A DNA stretch of 64,000 bases from JASGTU01 sp963821815 (lineage in GTDB: Bacteria; Chloroflexota; Anaerolineae; Caldilineales; Caldilineaceae): the NCBI GenBank assembly GCA_963821815.1, contig CAWGFG010000006.1:2914001-2978000 (forward strand), in the 5' to 3' direction. The notes beneath the pieces were generated by a model. That model searched no databases, was not told the DNA's origin, and saw only the letters and a list, made by a program, of their open reading frames with translations. Positions within the stretch are counted from its first letter, which is position 1. Every line of letters begins with the position of its first letter. The position numbers and the translations under genes were made by a program. Below, piece by piece: positions 1 through 10,451 of this stretch.

Positions 1-1341
1 ATCGAGATCATCAAAGATATCGTCATGAGCGACAGCAGTATTTTACTGCTAGGGCGCCCCGGTGTGGGCAAGACGACCGTGCTGCGTGAGGCTGCACGCG
101 TGCGCAGCGAGGAGAAACGCGCTGTCATCGTGGATACGAGCAACGAGATCGCCGGCGACGGAGATATTCCGCATCCCGCAATTGGCCGAGCGCGTCGCAT
201 GCAGGTGCCGGAACCTTCGTTGCAGCACGAGGTGATGATTGAGGCTGTGGAGAACCACATGCCGGAGGTCATCATTATCGACGAAATCGGCCGCGAAGAA
301 GAGGCAATCGCCGCTCGAACCATTGCCGAACGCGGTGTGCAACTCATCGGCACGGCACATGGCAATTCGCTGGAAAACCTGCTCATGAACCCAACGCTGA
401 GCGACCTAGTAGGCGGCATCGAGTCGGTGACCCTGTCCGACGAGGAAGCGCGTCGTCGCGGCACGCAGAAGAGTGTCTTGGAACGCAAAGCCCCGCCTAC
501 CTTCAACGTACTCATTGAGATCCAGGATCGCCAGACAATGGTTATTCATCATGACGTGGCGGCTGCAGTCGATGCACTGTTGCGCGCCCGTCAGCTGTCG
601 CCGGAAGTGCGCAGATTGGGCAAGAATGGTCAGATTGAGATCAGCAAATCTGCTAAAGGCGGCACGAACGACCAGTTCGGCGGATATGACCGCTCGCAAA
701 AGCAGCAAGCCAAGGAATGGCGCGAGCAAGAATGGCAGCAGCCCAAATCCCCTTTTGAGCAACAAGAGTATGCCAACGGTGACACTGACCCCGACTCTGC
801 CATGACGTCACTAGACGATCCGCCTGTGTCCGACAAGACCGCCGCGCTGAGTCCCGAGCAGCAGAAACCGCTGCACATCTTCCCCTACGGCATCGGACAG
901 AACCGACTGCGGTCCGCCGCCGCAGAATTACGCGTGCCGATTCAGATCGTAGATCACCTACGACATGCGGATGTGGTGATCACATTGAAGAACTATTATC
1001 GACAGCAGGCGCAGCCCATCGTCGATGCGGAACGGCGCAATACGCCCGTCTACATCATGCGCAGCAATACCGTGACGCAGATGAAGCAATGCTTGGCGGA
1101 CATCTTCCAGGTAGCCACCGATCCCATTGACGTGTTCACGGAAGCCATGCGGGAGACGCAGGAGGGTATCCAGCGAGTGCTGAACGGTGCATCGGATGCG
1201 GAACTTGCACCACGGTCAGCAGCTATCCGCAGCCAGCAGCACCAGCTCAGCGCGTGCGGCGAATTTGGTCAGCCACAGCTATGGACGGGAACCGTACCGG
1301 CGAGTACGCATCTTCAGCAAGTAGTCGCATTGCAGCGATGA
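1..1341 (+). CDS. R3H-domain AAA ATPase (Ycf45/SpoIIIAA-like), 5' end outside window
   Basis: The frame is open from base 1, upstream of the first ATG at 25, so the N-terminus lies outside the window; 446 residues are visible. The visible part starts with an ATPase core: P-loop GRPGVGKTT just after the first Met, then Walker B in VIIIDEIGREEEA, as in the SpoIIIAA/Ycf45-like ATPases. A Gln/Pro-rich linker follows (about residues 225-290). The C-terminal region (from LHIFPYGIGQNRLRSAA) matches the Ycf45-type tail and ends in an R3H-like motif (RSQQH), expected to bind single-stranded nucleic acid. The family is common in Chloroflexota, cyanobacteria and plastids, but its exact role is not settled. 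It ends about 95 bp before tmk, separated by a perfect hairpin. Family assignment is good; cellular function is unknown. Confidence 0.85.
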   Translation: MEIIKDIVMSDSSILLLGRPGVGKTTVLREAARVRSEEKRAVIVDTSNEIAGDGDIPHPAIGRARRMQVPEPSLQHEVMIEAVENHMPEVIIIDEIGREEEAIAARTIAERGVQLIGTAHGNSLENLLMNPTLSDLVGGIESVTLSDEEARRRGTQKSVLERKAPPTFNVLIEIQDRQTMVIHHDVAAAVDALLRARQLSPEVRRLGKNGQIEISKSAKGGTNDQFGGYDRSQKQQAKEWREQEWQQPKSPFEQQEYANGDTDPDSAMTSLDDPPVSDKTAALSPEQQKPLHIFPYGIGQNRLRSAAAELRVPIQIVDHLRHADVVITLKNYYRQQAQPIVDAERRNTPVYIMRSNTVTQMKQCLADIFQVATDPIDVFTEAMRETQEGIQRVLNGASDAELAPRSAAIRSQQHQLSACGEFGQPQLWTGTVPASTHLQQVVALQR

Positions 1342-1344
1342 CGG

Positions 1345-1390
1345 TATAATCTCGAGACAATCAGAGAGTGTTCGCTGAACACTCTCTGAT
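1345..1390 (+). promoter_or_regulatory. Perfect -10 box and 14-bp hairpin in the tmk leader
   Basis: A TATAAT lies at 1345-1350, but no good -35 is seen 16-18 bp upstream. It is followed by a perfect inverted repeat, arms 1360-1373 and 1377-1390 with a GCT loop. No T-run follows on either strand, so it is not a classic intrinsic terminator. If TATAAT is a real -10, transcription would start around 1357 and the hairpin would form the 5' end of the tmk mRNA. Otherwise it may terminate or stabilise the upstream transcript. Confidence 0.4.
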
Positions 1391-1435
1391 CATTCAACCA
1401 GTCAAGATACCTGATAGCTGAAGCGATAGCGTATC

Positions 1436-2080
1436 GTGAACCATCAAGCGGCAGCGTTCTTCATTACCTTTGAAGGACCAGAGGGCAGCGGCAAGACTAC
1501 CCAAATCAACATGCTAGCGGAGTACCTTCTCGCGCGCGGCGTATCCGTACTCGCCACACGCGAACCCGGCGGCACCGACATCGGCAACCGTATCCGCAGT
1601 GTAGTATTGGACCCAAAACACACGGAAATGAGCCCGAGGACCGAGGCGCTGCTCTATAGTGCGGCGCGGGCGCAGATCGTTGACGAGGTAATCCTGCCGG
1701 CTTTGGACGAAGGTAAAGTGGTCCTCTGTGACCGCTATGTCGACAGCACCATCGCCTATCAGGGCTACGGTCGTGAACGCTCTGTAGAGGAATTGCGCCG
1801 GCTTGGCGATTACGCCACCAGCGGTCTGACTCCAGACCTGACGCTCTACCTGGAAATCGAACCGGCAGCGGGTTTGCAGCGCAAGCAGCAAGGAGAGCTG
1901 GAGGAGTGGAATCGCTTTGAGCGACAGGCGTTGGCCTACCATCAGCGTGTGCATGAGGGCTATCGCACGATGGCGGTTGCCGACCCGAAGCGCTGGCGCA
2001 TCATCGACGCCAGCGTAGATGAGCTTGCCGTTCAGGAGCAGATTGTTGTTCATGTTGCCGCGCTGCTGGGTATTCAGTAA
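1436..2080 (+). CDS. tmk: Thymidylate kinase
   Basis: Phosphorylates dTMP to dTDP with ATP in the cytoplasm, an essential step of dTTP synthesis. The 214 residues have normal family length. The P-loop is at residues 14-22 (GPEGSGKTT), the TREPGGTDIG segment follows around 41-50, and the DRY substrate motif is at 99-101 within CDRYVDSTIAYQGYGR. The C-terminal half carries the usual RFE and RIID segments. The chosen start is GTG at 1436; no strong Shine-Dalgarno is visible, but the next in-frame starts would cut into the first beta strand. It follows the hairpin-containing leader and precedes an unrelated exporter gene, so it is probably its own transcription unit. Confidence 0.95.
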   Translation: MNHQAAAFFITFEGPEGSGKTTQINMLAEYLLARGVSVLATREPGGTDIGNRIRSVVLDPKHTEMSPRTEALLYSAARAQIVDEVILPALDEGKVVLCDRYVDSTIAYQGYGRERSVEELRRLGDYATSGLTPDLTLYLEIEPAAGLQRKQQGELEEWNRFERQALAYHQRVHEGYRTMAVADPKRWRIIDASVDELAVQEQIVVHVAALLGIQ

Positions 2081-2193
2081 CGTATTGACACACTGTTTAA
2101 GCGCCGTCACCGGCGAAAATGTAGTACGAACCTGCGCTAAGTTATCCGATATCTGATGATAGTGCGCCCTGTGCAACAATCTGGAGCCGCTGC

Positions 2194-2829
2194 ATGCCCG
2201 AGCTTTCGACGCTAATACTATTTTGTGTGGCTGCGCTGGTATTGTTGGTCACGCCCGGCCCGGCTGTCCTCTATATCGTTGCCCGCAGCATTGACCAAGG
2301 CAAGCTGGCAGGCATCGCATCGGCGATGGGCGTCGGCATAGGTACACTTGTGCATGTCACCGCGGCGGCGCTCGGACTCTCGGCAATCCTACTCTCGTCG
2401 GCAACGGCTTTCAACATGGTCAAGTATTTGGGTGCCGCCTATCTCATGTATTTGGGCGTGCGCAAATTCATGGAGCGAGATGAGCCCGTTGATCGTATCG
2501 AGCCGGAAGTGCAGCCGCTCTCTAGAGTTTTTACACAAGGCATCGTGGTTAATATCCTGAACCCGAAACTCGCATTGTTTTTCTTTGCTTTTGTACCACA
2601 ATTTATTGCACCCGAGCGCGGACCGGTGGCAACCCAGACCTTGATACTAGGCACGATATTCGTGGTGCTGGGCATCTTCAGCGACAGCATCTACGCCATG
2701 CTAGCGGGCGCCGCTGGTGCGTGGCTGAAACAGAGCCGCGGATTCCTGCGCGGTCAGCGCTATTTCGCGGGCAGTGCATACGTGGCGCTGGGCGTTGTGG
2801 CTGCGTTTTCCGGTTCGCGACACAAGTAG
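2194..2829 (+). CDS. LysE/RhtB-family amino acid exporter
   Basis: A 211-residue membrane protein of the LysE/RhtB translocator superfamily, which exports amino acids and derivatives across the inner membrane. The N-terminal helix contains the signature LVTPGPAVLYIVARS with a long hydrophobic stretch before it. About six membrane segments can be seen, including AMGVGIGTLVHVTAAALGLS, YLGAAYLMYLGVRKF and NPKLALFFFAFVPQF, all at the places expected for the family. Substrate cannot be read from sequence; homoserine, threonine and lysine exporters all share this pattern. It stands between tmk and a PII-like gene on the same strand with gaps of 113 and 49 bp; no functional link is evident. Confidence 0.88.
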   Translation: MPELSTLILFCVAALVLLVTPGPAVLYIVARSIDQGKLAGIASAMGVGIGTLVHVTAAALGLSAILLSSATAFNMVKYLGAAYLMYLGVRKFMERDEPVDRIEPEVQPLSRVFTQGIVVNILNPKLALFFFAFVPQFIAPERGPVATQTLILGTIFVVLGIFSDSIYAMLAGAAGAWLKQSRGFLRGQRYFAGSAYVALGVVAAFSGSRHK

Positions 2830-2878
2830 CGGTCCGGTACGCTGACGTTCCGCCGTGCTACAGAAGGGAGACTATCTC

Positions 2879-3208
2879 ATGAAAATGGTCATGGCTGTCA
2901 TTAACAACGATGATGCGCGTAATCTACTCGACCGCCTAACGCGGCGCGGTTTTTCCGCCACTGTCACAAGCTCCACCGGCGGCTTCTATCGCATTAGTAG
3001 TACGACAGTCTTTTGCGGTGTCGAAGCAGACAAAGTGGAGAGTGTCCTGGACATCATCCGTGAGACGTGCCCAGACCGGGTAGAGTACGTGACGCCGTTG
3101 CCGCCGGTCATGGAGCCCGGCGAGGTGCACATTCCCACGCCCGAGGAGAAGCATATGGGCGGTGCGAAGGTGTTCATCCTCAACGTAGACCACTTTGAGG
3201 AGATTTAG
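2879..3208 (+). CDS. PII-like cyclic-di-AMP receptor family protein (DarA/YaaQ-like)
   Basis: A 109-residue cytoplasmic protein of the DUF970/YaaQ family, known in Firmicutes as DarA (PstA), a trimeric PII-like receptor for c-di-AMP. It begins MKMVMAVINNDDARNLLDRL, continues with RGFSATVTSSTGGF and GNxTxF-like residues (SSTTVFCGVE), and has the PII-like ferredoxin fold pattern. The ATG at 2879 is chosen because AGAAGGGAG lies seven bases upstream; an upstream in-frame start at 2855 has no ribosome site. In the classical genome context yaaQ lies beside tmk; here tmk is about 800 bp upstream on the same strand, which supports the assignment. Whether this protein binds c-di-AMP is inference. Confidence 0.8.
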   Translation: MKMVMAVINNDDARNLLDRLTRRGFSATVTSSTGGFYRISSTTVFCGVEADKVESVLDIIRETCPDRVEYVTPLPPVMEPGEVHIPTPEEKHMGGAKVFILNVDHFEEI

Positions 3209-3230
3209 GGCAGTTTCAGGTTCCAGGTTC

Positions 3231-3312
3231 CACGGTCCAGGTTCCAAGTTTCAGGTTTCACGGTCCAGGTTCCAAGTTTCAGGTTTCACGGTCCAGGTTC
3301 CAGGTTCCAAGG
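3231..3312 (+). repeat. 28-bp tandem repeat, nearly three copies, built of GGTTCCA-like units
   Basis: In the 331-bp gap between two convergent genes, a unit beginning CACGGTCCAGGTTCC recurs at 3231, 3259 and 3287: period 28, the first two copies identical and the third diverging after about 17 bases. Each unit is itself made of 6-7 base GGTTCCA/AGTTTCA words, which also extend upstream to about 3211. There are no spacers, so this is not a CRISPR array. Similar low-complexity words occur in other Chloroflexota intergenic regions (from memory). Confidence 0.85.
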
Positions 3313-3387
3313 TGGTTCGGGGAACGTACAATTGAATGGACCAGACGGGGATTATCGCGCTGAATCCAGATCTGAAAACGGGTTTTC

Positions 3388-3417
3388 AATAGGTTTGGAG
3401 GACCTATTTTGATTTAT
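3388..3417 (+). terminator. Candidate intrinsic terminator after the PII-like gene
   Basis: Arms AATAGGT (3388-3394) and ACCTATT (3402-3408) enclose a 7-base loop and are followed by TTGATTTAT. The stem is short and AT rich, so strength is uncertain. Just upstream lies a second small palindrome, TGAAAACGGGTTTTCA. Confidence 0.4.
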
Positions 3418-3436
3418 AGATCGCTTGCCAAATGTA

Positions 3437-3492
3437 CCTTCCAGGAAGCGGTCACCGAAGGCGACTCGCTATGCTCATAGCTTCCTGGAAGG
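3437..3492. repeat. 13-bp inverted repeat with 30-base loop
   Basis: CCTTCCAGGAAGC at 3437-3449 is repeated as its reverse complement at 3480-3492. Each arm is itself nearly palindromic (CCTTCCAGGAAGG). It lies between the tandem repeat and the fmdB-type gene. It is followed by a short run of CACCTTGTCA-like words that overlaps that gene's stop codon. No function can be assigned; a bidirectional transcription stop is possible. Confidence 0.5.
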
Positions 3493-3539
3493 CTTCTGCG
3501 CTCAGCTTCACCCCTTCACCTTGTCAGCTTGTCACCGTG

Positions 3540-3962
3540 TCAAAAATCCATTCCGCCCATGCCGGCGCCCATGCCGCCAAACTCGTCACCATCATCGCCG
3601 CCAAGGTCCGGCATGCTCTGCTCAATATCCTCGGGACTCTCGCCCGATTCTAACCTGCCTAGGACTTCCGTCATTTCTGCGTCGAGCGGCTCGCCTGTTT
3701 CATCGCTCATTTTGCGCATAAAGTGGGCAAGCGCTCGCGGGTCCTCGCTCTCCAAGCCGGACATCAGCGACGTATCGTCCGCCAGGTCGTCCAAGCGGCT
3801 ATCCTCGGAACGGGTCACCGAGACGCGGCTAACCAGGCGGACGAGATGAGTGCCGCCGCAGATGGGGCAAACGGCTTCGTCATCTCTTGCCTCGGAGAAT
3901 GTGCGGAAGAAGACCTGAACTCGTTTCCGGCAGTCCATGCAGCCATATTCATAAATTGGCAT
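3540..3962 (-). CDS. FmdB-family zinc-ribbon protein
   Basis: A 140-residue protein starting MPIYEYGCMDC, the hallmark of the FmdB/CxxC_CxxC_SSSS regulatory zinc-ribbon family. The two zinc knuckles are CMDC (residues 8-11) and CPIC (about 37-40). The remainder is acidic (many Asp/Glu) and ends in a Gly/Met-rich tail, GGMGAGMGGMDF. FmdB proteins were first named from a formamidase/acetamidase locus, but most members have no proven function. It is longer than the usual 70-110 residues because of the acidic middle. The gene is divergent from gmk and has a plausible promoter about 80 bp upstream. Confidence 0.8.
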   Translation of the reverse strand: MPIYEYGCMDCRKRVQVFFRTFSEARDDEAVCPICGGTHLVRLVSRVSVTRSEDSRLDDLADDTSLMSGLESEDPRALAHFMRKMSDETGEPLDAEMTEVLGRLESGESPEDIEQSMPDLGGDDGDEFGGMGAGMGGMDF

Positions 3963-4020
3963 AATCGTTTACTCGCAATCCAGTATTCACCCTGCTGATT
4001 TCCTGCATAGCCAGGCGTCA

Positions 4021-4048
4021 CGTATACTTTTGCCAAACAACGCTTCAA
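4021..4048 (-). promoter_or_regulatory. Candidate sigma-70 promoter for the FmdB-family gene
   Basis: Read on the minus strand, TTGAAG (4048-4043) and TATACG (4026-4021) are separated by 16 bp, predicting transcription from about 4014 and a leader of roughly 50 bases. It lies in the 198-bp divergent region shared with gmk. Confidence 0.4.
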
Positions 4049-4160
4049 AAAGTGTGCGCCATTGTAGGGTGCAACCCTGCAGCGTCGACCCGGCAATGCC
4101 TATGCAGACTTGTCTAGGTGAGAAGTATAGCTTGATGCTCAAGCAACATCAAAGATATGA

Positions 4161-4847
4161 ATGGATTCTATGTATTCTGAGAGCATAATGGAGAACACGA
4201 CCGAAAGTGCTATGACAGTGGATGAGCCCTCCGTGCTATATGACACAATCGACGACCCCAAACCGGTTCTGGTAGTGATTTCCGGCCCCAGCGGCGTTGG
4301 CAAAGACGCGACGTTGCAGCTAATGAAATCGCAGGACCAGTCGTTCTATTTTGTGGTCACGGCGACAACAAGAGATCGCCGTCCGTATGAAGTCGAAGGT
4401 GTCGATTATCATTTTGTTACTATGCAGGAGTTCGCTCGAATGATCGAAGACGACGAGCTTCTGGAGCACGCCATGGTCTACAACGATTACAAGGGCATTC
4501 CTAAGCAGCACGTGCGGGACGCGCTAGCCAGCGGCAAGGACGTCATCATGCGCATCGACGTGCAGGGCGCAGAGACCATCCGCAAGATGATCCCGCAGGC
4601 TGTGACTATTTTCCTGACGGCTGAAACCGAGGACGAACTCATACGCCGGCTGAAGGAGCGCAAGACGGAAGACGAAGGCAAACTGGCAATGCGCATCGTC
4701 ACAGCGCGACAGGAACTAGGGCGCGTGATCGAGTTTGACTACGTTGTGGTGAACAAGCTGGATGCGCTCAACGAAACGGCGGAACAGGTGCGCAGTATCA
4801 TTGCCGCCGAGAAATGCCGTGTAGACTGGGCTCCCGTAGAGATCTAG
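4161..4847 (+). CDS. gmk: Guanylate kinase
   Basis: Converts GMP to GDP with ATP in the cytoplasm. The P-loop GPSGVGKDA sits at about residues 42-50, followed by the GMP-binding signature TTRDRRPYEVEGVDYHF and the kinase motif around VMRIDVQGAETIRKMIP. The C-terminus holds the usual FDYVVVNKLDALNETAEQVRSII. The 228 residues include an extra 35 or so at the N-terminus compared with typical enzymes. Starts at 4161, 4170, 4188 or 4212 are all possible because no clear Shine-Dalgarno is present. Family members normally read KSTL after the P-loop Gly; here the Ser is Asp (GKDATL). The gene is followed after 7 bp by a rhomboid protease gene and is probably cotranscribed with it. Confidence 0.92.
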   Translation: MDSMYSESIMENTTESAMTVDEPSVLYDTIDDPKPVLVVISGPSGVGKDATLQLMKSQDQSFYFVVTATTRDRRPYEVEGVDYHFVTMQEFARMIEDDELLEHAMVYNDYKGIPKQHVRDALASGKDVIMRIDVQGAETIRKMIPQAVTIFLTAETEDELIRRLKERKTEDEGKLAMRIVTARQELGRVIEFDYVVVNKLDALNETAEQVRSIIAAEKCRVDWAPVEI

Positions 4848-4854
4848 TACGATT

Positions 4855-5739
4855 ATGACGACACCCAATTCAAACCTTCCTCAACCGCCGAACCGACCCC
4901 AGCAGGGTTCTGAACAGCCCAACGACGGCGTCCCGACTGCACAGACCGGCCCACTGGACGGACCAGCGCCGGGGCAGCCGAGAGCCGTACGTGTTCAGTA
5001 CCAGATCAAGCTCAGCCCGCCAACCTTAACTCGCACGCTCATCGTCATCAACGCGCTTGTCTTCGTCGCCATGGTCGTCTACGGTTTTGTGCAATATGGC
5101 ACCCTGCGCGGCACTGAGGATATGAACGTCCTCATCTTTTTCGGCGCCAAAGTCAATGAATATATTGCGCAGGGGCAGGTGTGGCGTCTCTTCACCGCCA
5201 TGTTCATCCACATCGGCGTCATTCATCTACTGGTGAATCTCTATGCGCTCTATGCGCTTGGTCCGCTGGTAGAGGGCTACTTCGGCCATCTGCGGTTCTT
5301 GGCCATTTACCTGTTGGGGGGCCTATTCGGCAGCCTAGGCAGCTACACCTTCTCGAATGCGGTATCCGCCGGCGCGTCAGGCGCCATCTTCGCGCTTGCC
5401 GGCGCGATTACAATTTTCTTTCTAAAGTACCGTGAGAATTTCGGCTCGCGTGGGCGCTCCATTCTGCAGAACATGTTTTTCATAATAGGCCTCAACTTGG
5501 TCTTCGGCATGACCATGCCAGGTATAGACAACTGGGGCCATATTGGCGGCCTCATTGGCGGAGCGGTAGTCGCATTTGGGCTGCTGCCGCGGTACAATTT
5601 CCCCACAGTGTACACGCCCGGCGTCTCACAAATTGAACAGGAAGAACGAGCCGTGCAGAACCTGCTCTGGCTCACGCTTTGCGTAGCATTACTCTATTTC
5701 GGCGTGGTGTTCGTAACTAGGACAATACACGGCGGATAA
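4855..5739 (+). CDS. Rhomboid-family intramembrane serine protease
   Basis: Cleaves transmembrane substrates within the lipid bilayer. The catalytic dyad is Ser175 in GASGAIFA and His229 in NWGHIGGLIGG, and the oxyanion/HxxxN element is H119IGVIHLLVNLYAL. A Pro/Gln-rich cytoplasmic N-terminal segment of about 55 residues precedes the first membrane helix (LIVINALVFVAMVVYGF). Six rhomboid-core helices plus one C-terminal helix (LLWLTLCVALLYFGVVF) can be seen, suggesting a 6+1 arrangement. All key residues are present, so the enzyme should be active. It starts 7 bp after gmk. Natural substrates are unknown; the neighbouring glycan and envelope genes do not single one out. Confidence 0.9.
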   Translation: MTTPNSNLPQPPNRPQQGSEQPNDGVPTAQTGPLDGPAPGQPRAVRVQYQIKLSPPTLTRTLIVINALVFVAMVVYGFVQYGTLRGTEDMNVLIFFGAKVNEYIAQGQVWRLFTAMFIHIGVIHLLVNLYALYALGPLVEGYFGHLRFLAIYLLGGLFGSLGSYTFSNAVSAGASGAIFALAGAITIFFLKYRENFGSRGRSILQNMFFIIGLNLVFGMTMPGIDNWGHIGGLIGGAVVAFGLLPRYNFPTVYTPGVSQIEQEERAVQNLLWLTLCVALLYFGVVFVTRTIHGG

Positions 5740-5804
5740 GCACTGAGGAACGGCTATCCGCCAATTGGCAGCTAGGGCAGGACGAAACAGACTGGAGACT
5801 TACA

Positions 5805-7396
<1,592 letters not shown>

Positions 7397-7400
<4 letters not shown>

Positions 7401-9466
7401 CGCAGGGCGCCGGCGAAAGCCGACCGTCTGAGCATAGCAGTCATGTAGCCCGAGCAGCCAGTCTCGGGCTAGCTTTCGTATTGCTCGCGTCGCTTGCAGC
7501 GCGACTTTGGTATTCCAGCATTCACGAGCTGAGCTACGACGAGACGCACAACTTGATGATCGCCATGTTGGCGAATCAGGGCTATGCGCCCTACAGTCAG
7601 ATCTATGCGGTCATCATGCCGTTCGCCGTACTGACTATGCGCATCAGTGCGGAGCTTTGGGGCGCCTCCCATCATGTGCGGCTATTGATGATCGCATACG
7701 GCCTGATAGGCATCTCTGCGGTCTATTTCTTAGTTTACCGCCAGTCCACCAGCAAGCGCGTCTTGGCTGCAGTATTGGCTGCTGCGTTTCTCTCCTTCAA
7801 CCCGCACTTCTTCTTCGTCTCTACCTCCATAAACCTGGAAGCAGGCGCCATGACGTGGGGGCTGCTTTCCATCGCTGCGGTCGAACTCTATCGGATGCGA
7901 AAGGGTGATCGCTGGCGCCTGTTGTGGATCCTGTTCTCAGGCGTTCTATTCGGGCTCAGCGCCACGTTCAAAGTGTTTGTGCCGTTTATCCCTGGCGTGG
8001 TCGCTGTGCAACTAACGCTCATATTGACAATGGATGAGCACAGAAGTTTGCGCCAGTTGAGCGCGTGGCGGACGCTCGTGGTGCAGCTCATCATCTGGGG
8101 CATCGGCGTGCTGGCGATCGCCGCGCTCTTCCTGGTCACGTTCGACAGCGGCGCCCTCATCCAGCAGGTGCTGGCGTCCCGGTTCGCCCTGCGCGAGGCT
8201 ATCGAGACCGACACGACTGGCGCCAATATTGCTGAAGCGCTGTCCGCCGGCGATATCATCCAGTACGCGCCTCTGCTGCTCGGAACTGTAGTGGGCGTCA
8301 TCGCACTGTGGCGGCAGCGTCTGACGCATGCGTGGCTGTGGGTAGCGTGGCTGGTCCTCGCCGGTGCGTTCCTGCTCACGCATGACCCGGTGCGACCGCG
8401 ACACACGGTCATGCTGGCGCCCGCGTTTGCTGCGCTGTCCGGCATAGGTCTGGGCTTTCTGTTTCGGTTGCTGGATGCACGCTATCGAAGTGCGACTCGC
8501 TGGCTCACGCCGATTCTCGCATCCAGCATCCTCGTCGCAGCGCTACTGTTTCCCATACCGTTTATGGACAACCGCACGTTTGTCAGCAAGCATCCCGTGC
8601 GCCAAGCCGCGGTTGACTTCATCCTCGAAACGACGCCGCCGGATGCGTGCGTGATTTCCAAGGAGAACCGCTTGCTTTTTCAGGCTGACCGGCTGACAAC
8701 GCCCTGGCTCTCATTGATTTCGTCGGCGCGGTTATTCAGCAATTTGCTCGGCGCCGATGAGATCGCCGGCGAAGCCTCAGCGTATGACTGTCCGGCGTTC
8801 GTATACGACAACAGCTTCGACCAGTACACGCCGGCCTTGCGCAATGAACTGGAGCATCTGTACGCGCTCAAGCTGACACTGCTGGATCCAGACGATGCGG
8901 ACTATCCGCTGGACGTGTACACCGTGCAGATGGACAGCCAGCGTGCACCGGGAATACCGCTCAACGCGAGGCTCGGTGATCGCTACGACCTGACTGGCTA
9001 TTCGCTGACACCTGGCCCATGGCATGGCGGGGATACAGTCTATCTCACCGCGTTTTGGATAGCGCTAGAAACGGGCGTAGACTCAGTTGACAGCGCGGTT
9101 GACTACAAAGAGTTTATCCATCTAGTGGACGAGAACGGCGACGCAGTCGCGTTCTTCGACCATTATCCATTCTCGCTGGACCCGTCACTCCCGGTGGAGG
9201 ATGTACACTTGAACGCAGCCTATACAACTGCGGACGGCAGTCCGCCACCAGAGTACCCGAACAGAGGGCTGATCCCCACGTGCGTATGGCAGGACGGTCA
9301 AACACTGGAAGAGACCATCGCCCTACATTTGCCCAATGACCTGCCGGCTGGAGAGTATCGCCTTTCTCTGGGCCTGTACAACGAAGCCGATATGGCGCGG
9401 CTGCCTGTGTCGGTAAATCACGAAACCACCGACCAACTAATGCTGGAGCCCAGAACGATTGAGTAG
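7397..9466 (+). CDS. GT39-like membrane glycosyltransferase with C-terminal periplasmic module
   Basis: A 689-residue integral membrane protein of the ArnT/PMT (GT39, GT-C fold) type, expected to move a sugar from a polyprenyl-phosphate donor to an acceptor on the outer face of the membrane. The first extracytoplasmic loop holds the acidic pair typical of the family (ELSYDETHNLM). About ten to eleven hydrophobic helices follow up to residue 390. The last 170 residues form a beta-rich module that starts near LGDRYDLTGYSL and ends AGEYRLSLGLYNEADMARLPV. The same module occurs in the larger GT39 proteins further right. It overlaps malQ by 4 bp and the following GT2 gene by 8 bp. Sugar and acceptor are unknown. 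Confidence 0.8.
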
Positions 9467-10451
9467 TAGCGCCGTTGCGCCGAACCGCAAACAGACACCT
9501 GCCAGCCAGGTTAGCCAGTCCACACACATCGTGGAGTCGTTGAGCGTCGTCGTGCCAGCATACAACGAGGAGAACGGCATCGGCGCGGTACTGGATGAGT
9601 TGCAACACGTACTCGGAGAACTAGATCTTGTCTACGAGATCATCGTGGTGGACGACGGTTCGCTGGATGGCACGGCTGACGTCATGCGCCCGCTGGTCGG
9701 CGATTCGCGCATTGTACTACTGCAGCATCCTGCCAATCGCGGCTATGGCGCATCGCTCAAGACCGGCATCCGACATGCCAAGTATGACCTCGTCTGCATT
9801 ACGGACGCGGACGGCACCTATCCCAACAGCCGCATTCCCGATCTGGTTGCATCCATTTCCAGCATCTATGTGGATATGGCGGTTGGGGCGCGTACAGGCG
9901 ATTCGGTCTCGATTCCGCTTGCGCGCCGGCCAGCCAAGTGGGCCATCGGTAAGCTGGCCAACGTGGTCGCCGGTGTGACGATTCCGGACTTAAATTCAGG
10001 GCTGCGCATCTTTCGACGAGACGTGGCTATCGAGTTCTTTGACCTGCTGCCGGACGGTTTCTCCTTCACCACGACCATCACGTTGGCCATGATGACCAAC
10101 GGCTATCTAGTAGACTACATCCCGATCGACTACCACGCCCGGGTCGGTCAATCGAAGATCAAACCCATCCGTGACACGCTCAACTTCATCCAGCTCATAC
10201 TGCGCATCGCCCTGCTCTTTGCACCGCTGAAGATATTCCTGCCGACTAGCTTTGTCATTGCCCTATTAGGTGTGCTGTGGGGGTTCATCAGCTATTTCGT
10301 GCTGGGTAAGCTGGCGGACACTAGCACGCTGGTTGTGCTGATGACGGCCGTGCAGGTAGCCGCCATTGGACTGCTTGCCGAGCTCATCAACCAACGCTCG
10401 CCCAGCTATACCAAGGGAAGCGGACCGTCACGGGAGGATGGAACTGTATGA
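9459..10451 (+). CDS. GT2 glycosyltransferase, polyprenyl-phosphate sugar synthase-like
   Basis: A 330-residue GT2 enzyme of the dolichyl/polyprenyl-phosphate mannose or glucose synthase type. The GT-A core has SVVVPAYNEENGIG at the N-terminus, the nucleotide-binding EIIVVDDGSLDGT, and the metal-binding ITDADGTYP. Two C-terminal membrane helices (FVIALLGVLWGFISYFVLG and the following segment) anchor it to the membrane. It would charge a lipid carrier on the cytoplasmic side, supplying the neighbouring GT39 protein. The start is TTG at 9459, overlapping the upstream gene by 8 bp; no strong ribosome site is seen, so coupling is likely and a start a few codons later is possible. It overlaps the next gene by ATGA. 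Confidence 0.87.
   Translation: MSSSAVAPNRKQTPASQVSQSTHIVESLSVVVPAYNEENGIGAVLDELQHVLGELDLVYEIIVVDDGSLDGTADVMRPLVGDSRIVLLQHPANRGYGASLKTGIRHAKYDLVCITDADGTYPNSRIPDLVASISSIYVDMAVGARTGDSVSIPLARRPAKWAIGKLANVVAGVTIPDLNSGLRIFRRDVAIEFFDLLPDGFSFTTTITLAMMTNGYLVDYIPIDYHARVGQSKIKPIRDTLNFIQLILRIALLFAPLKIFLPTSFVIALLGVLWGFISYFVLGKLADTSTLVVLMTAVQVAAIGLLAELINQRSPSYTKGSGPSREDGTV

Noticed and set aside
3231..3312. Repeats as a CRISPR array
   Set aside because: The units abut with a constant 28-bp period and no unique spacers; no cas genes are near.
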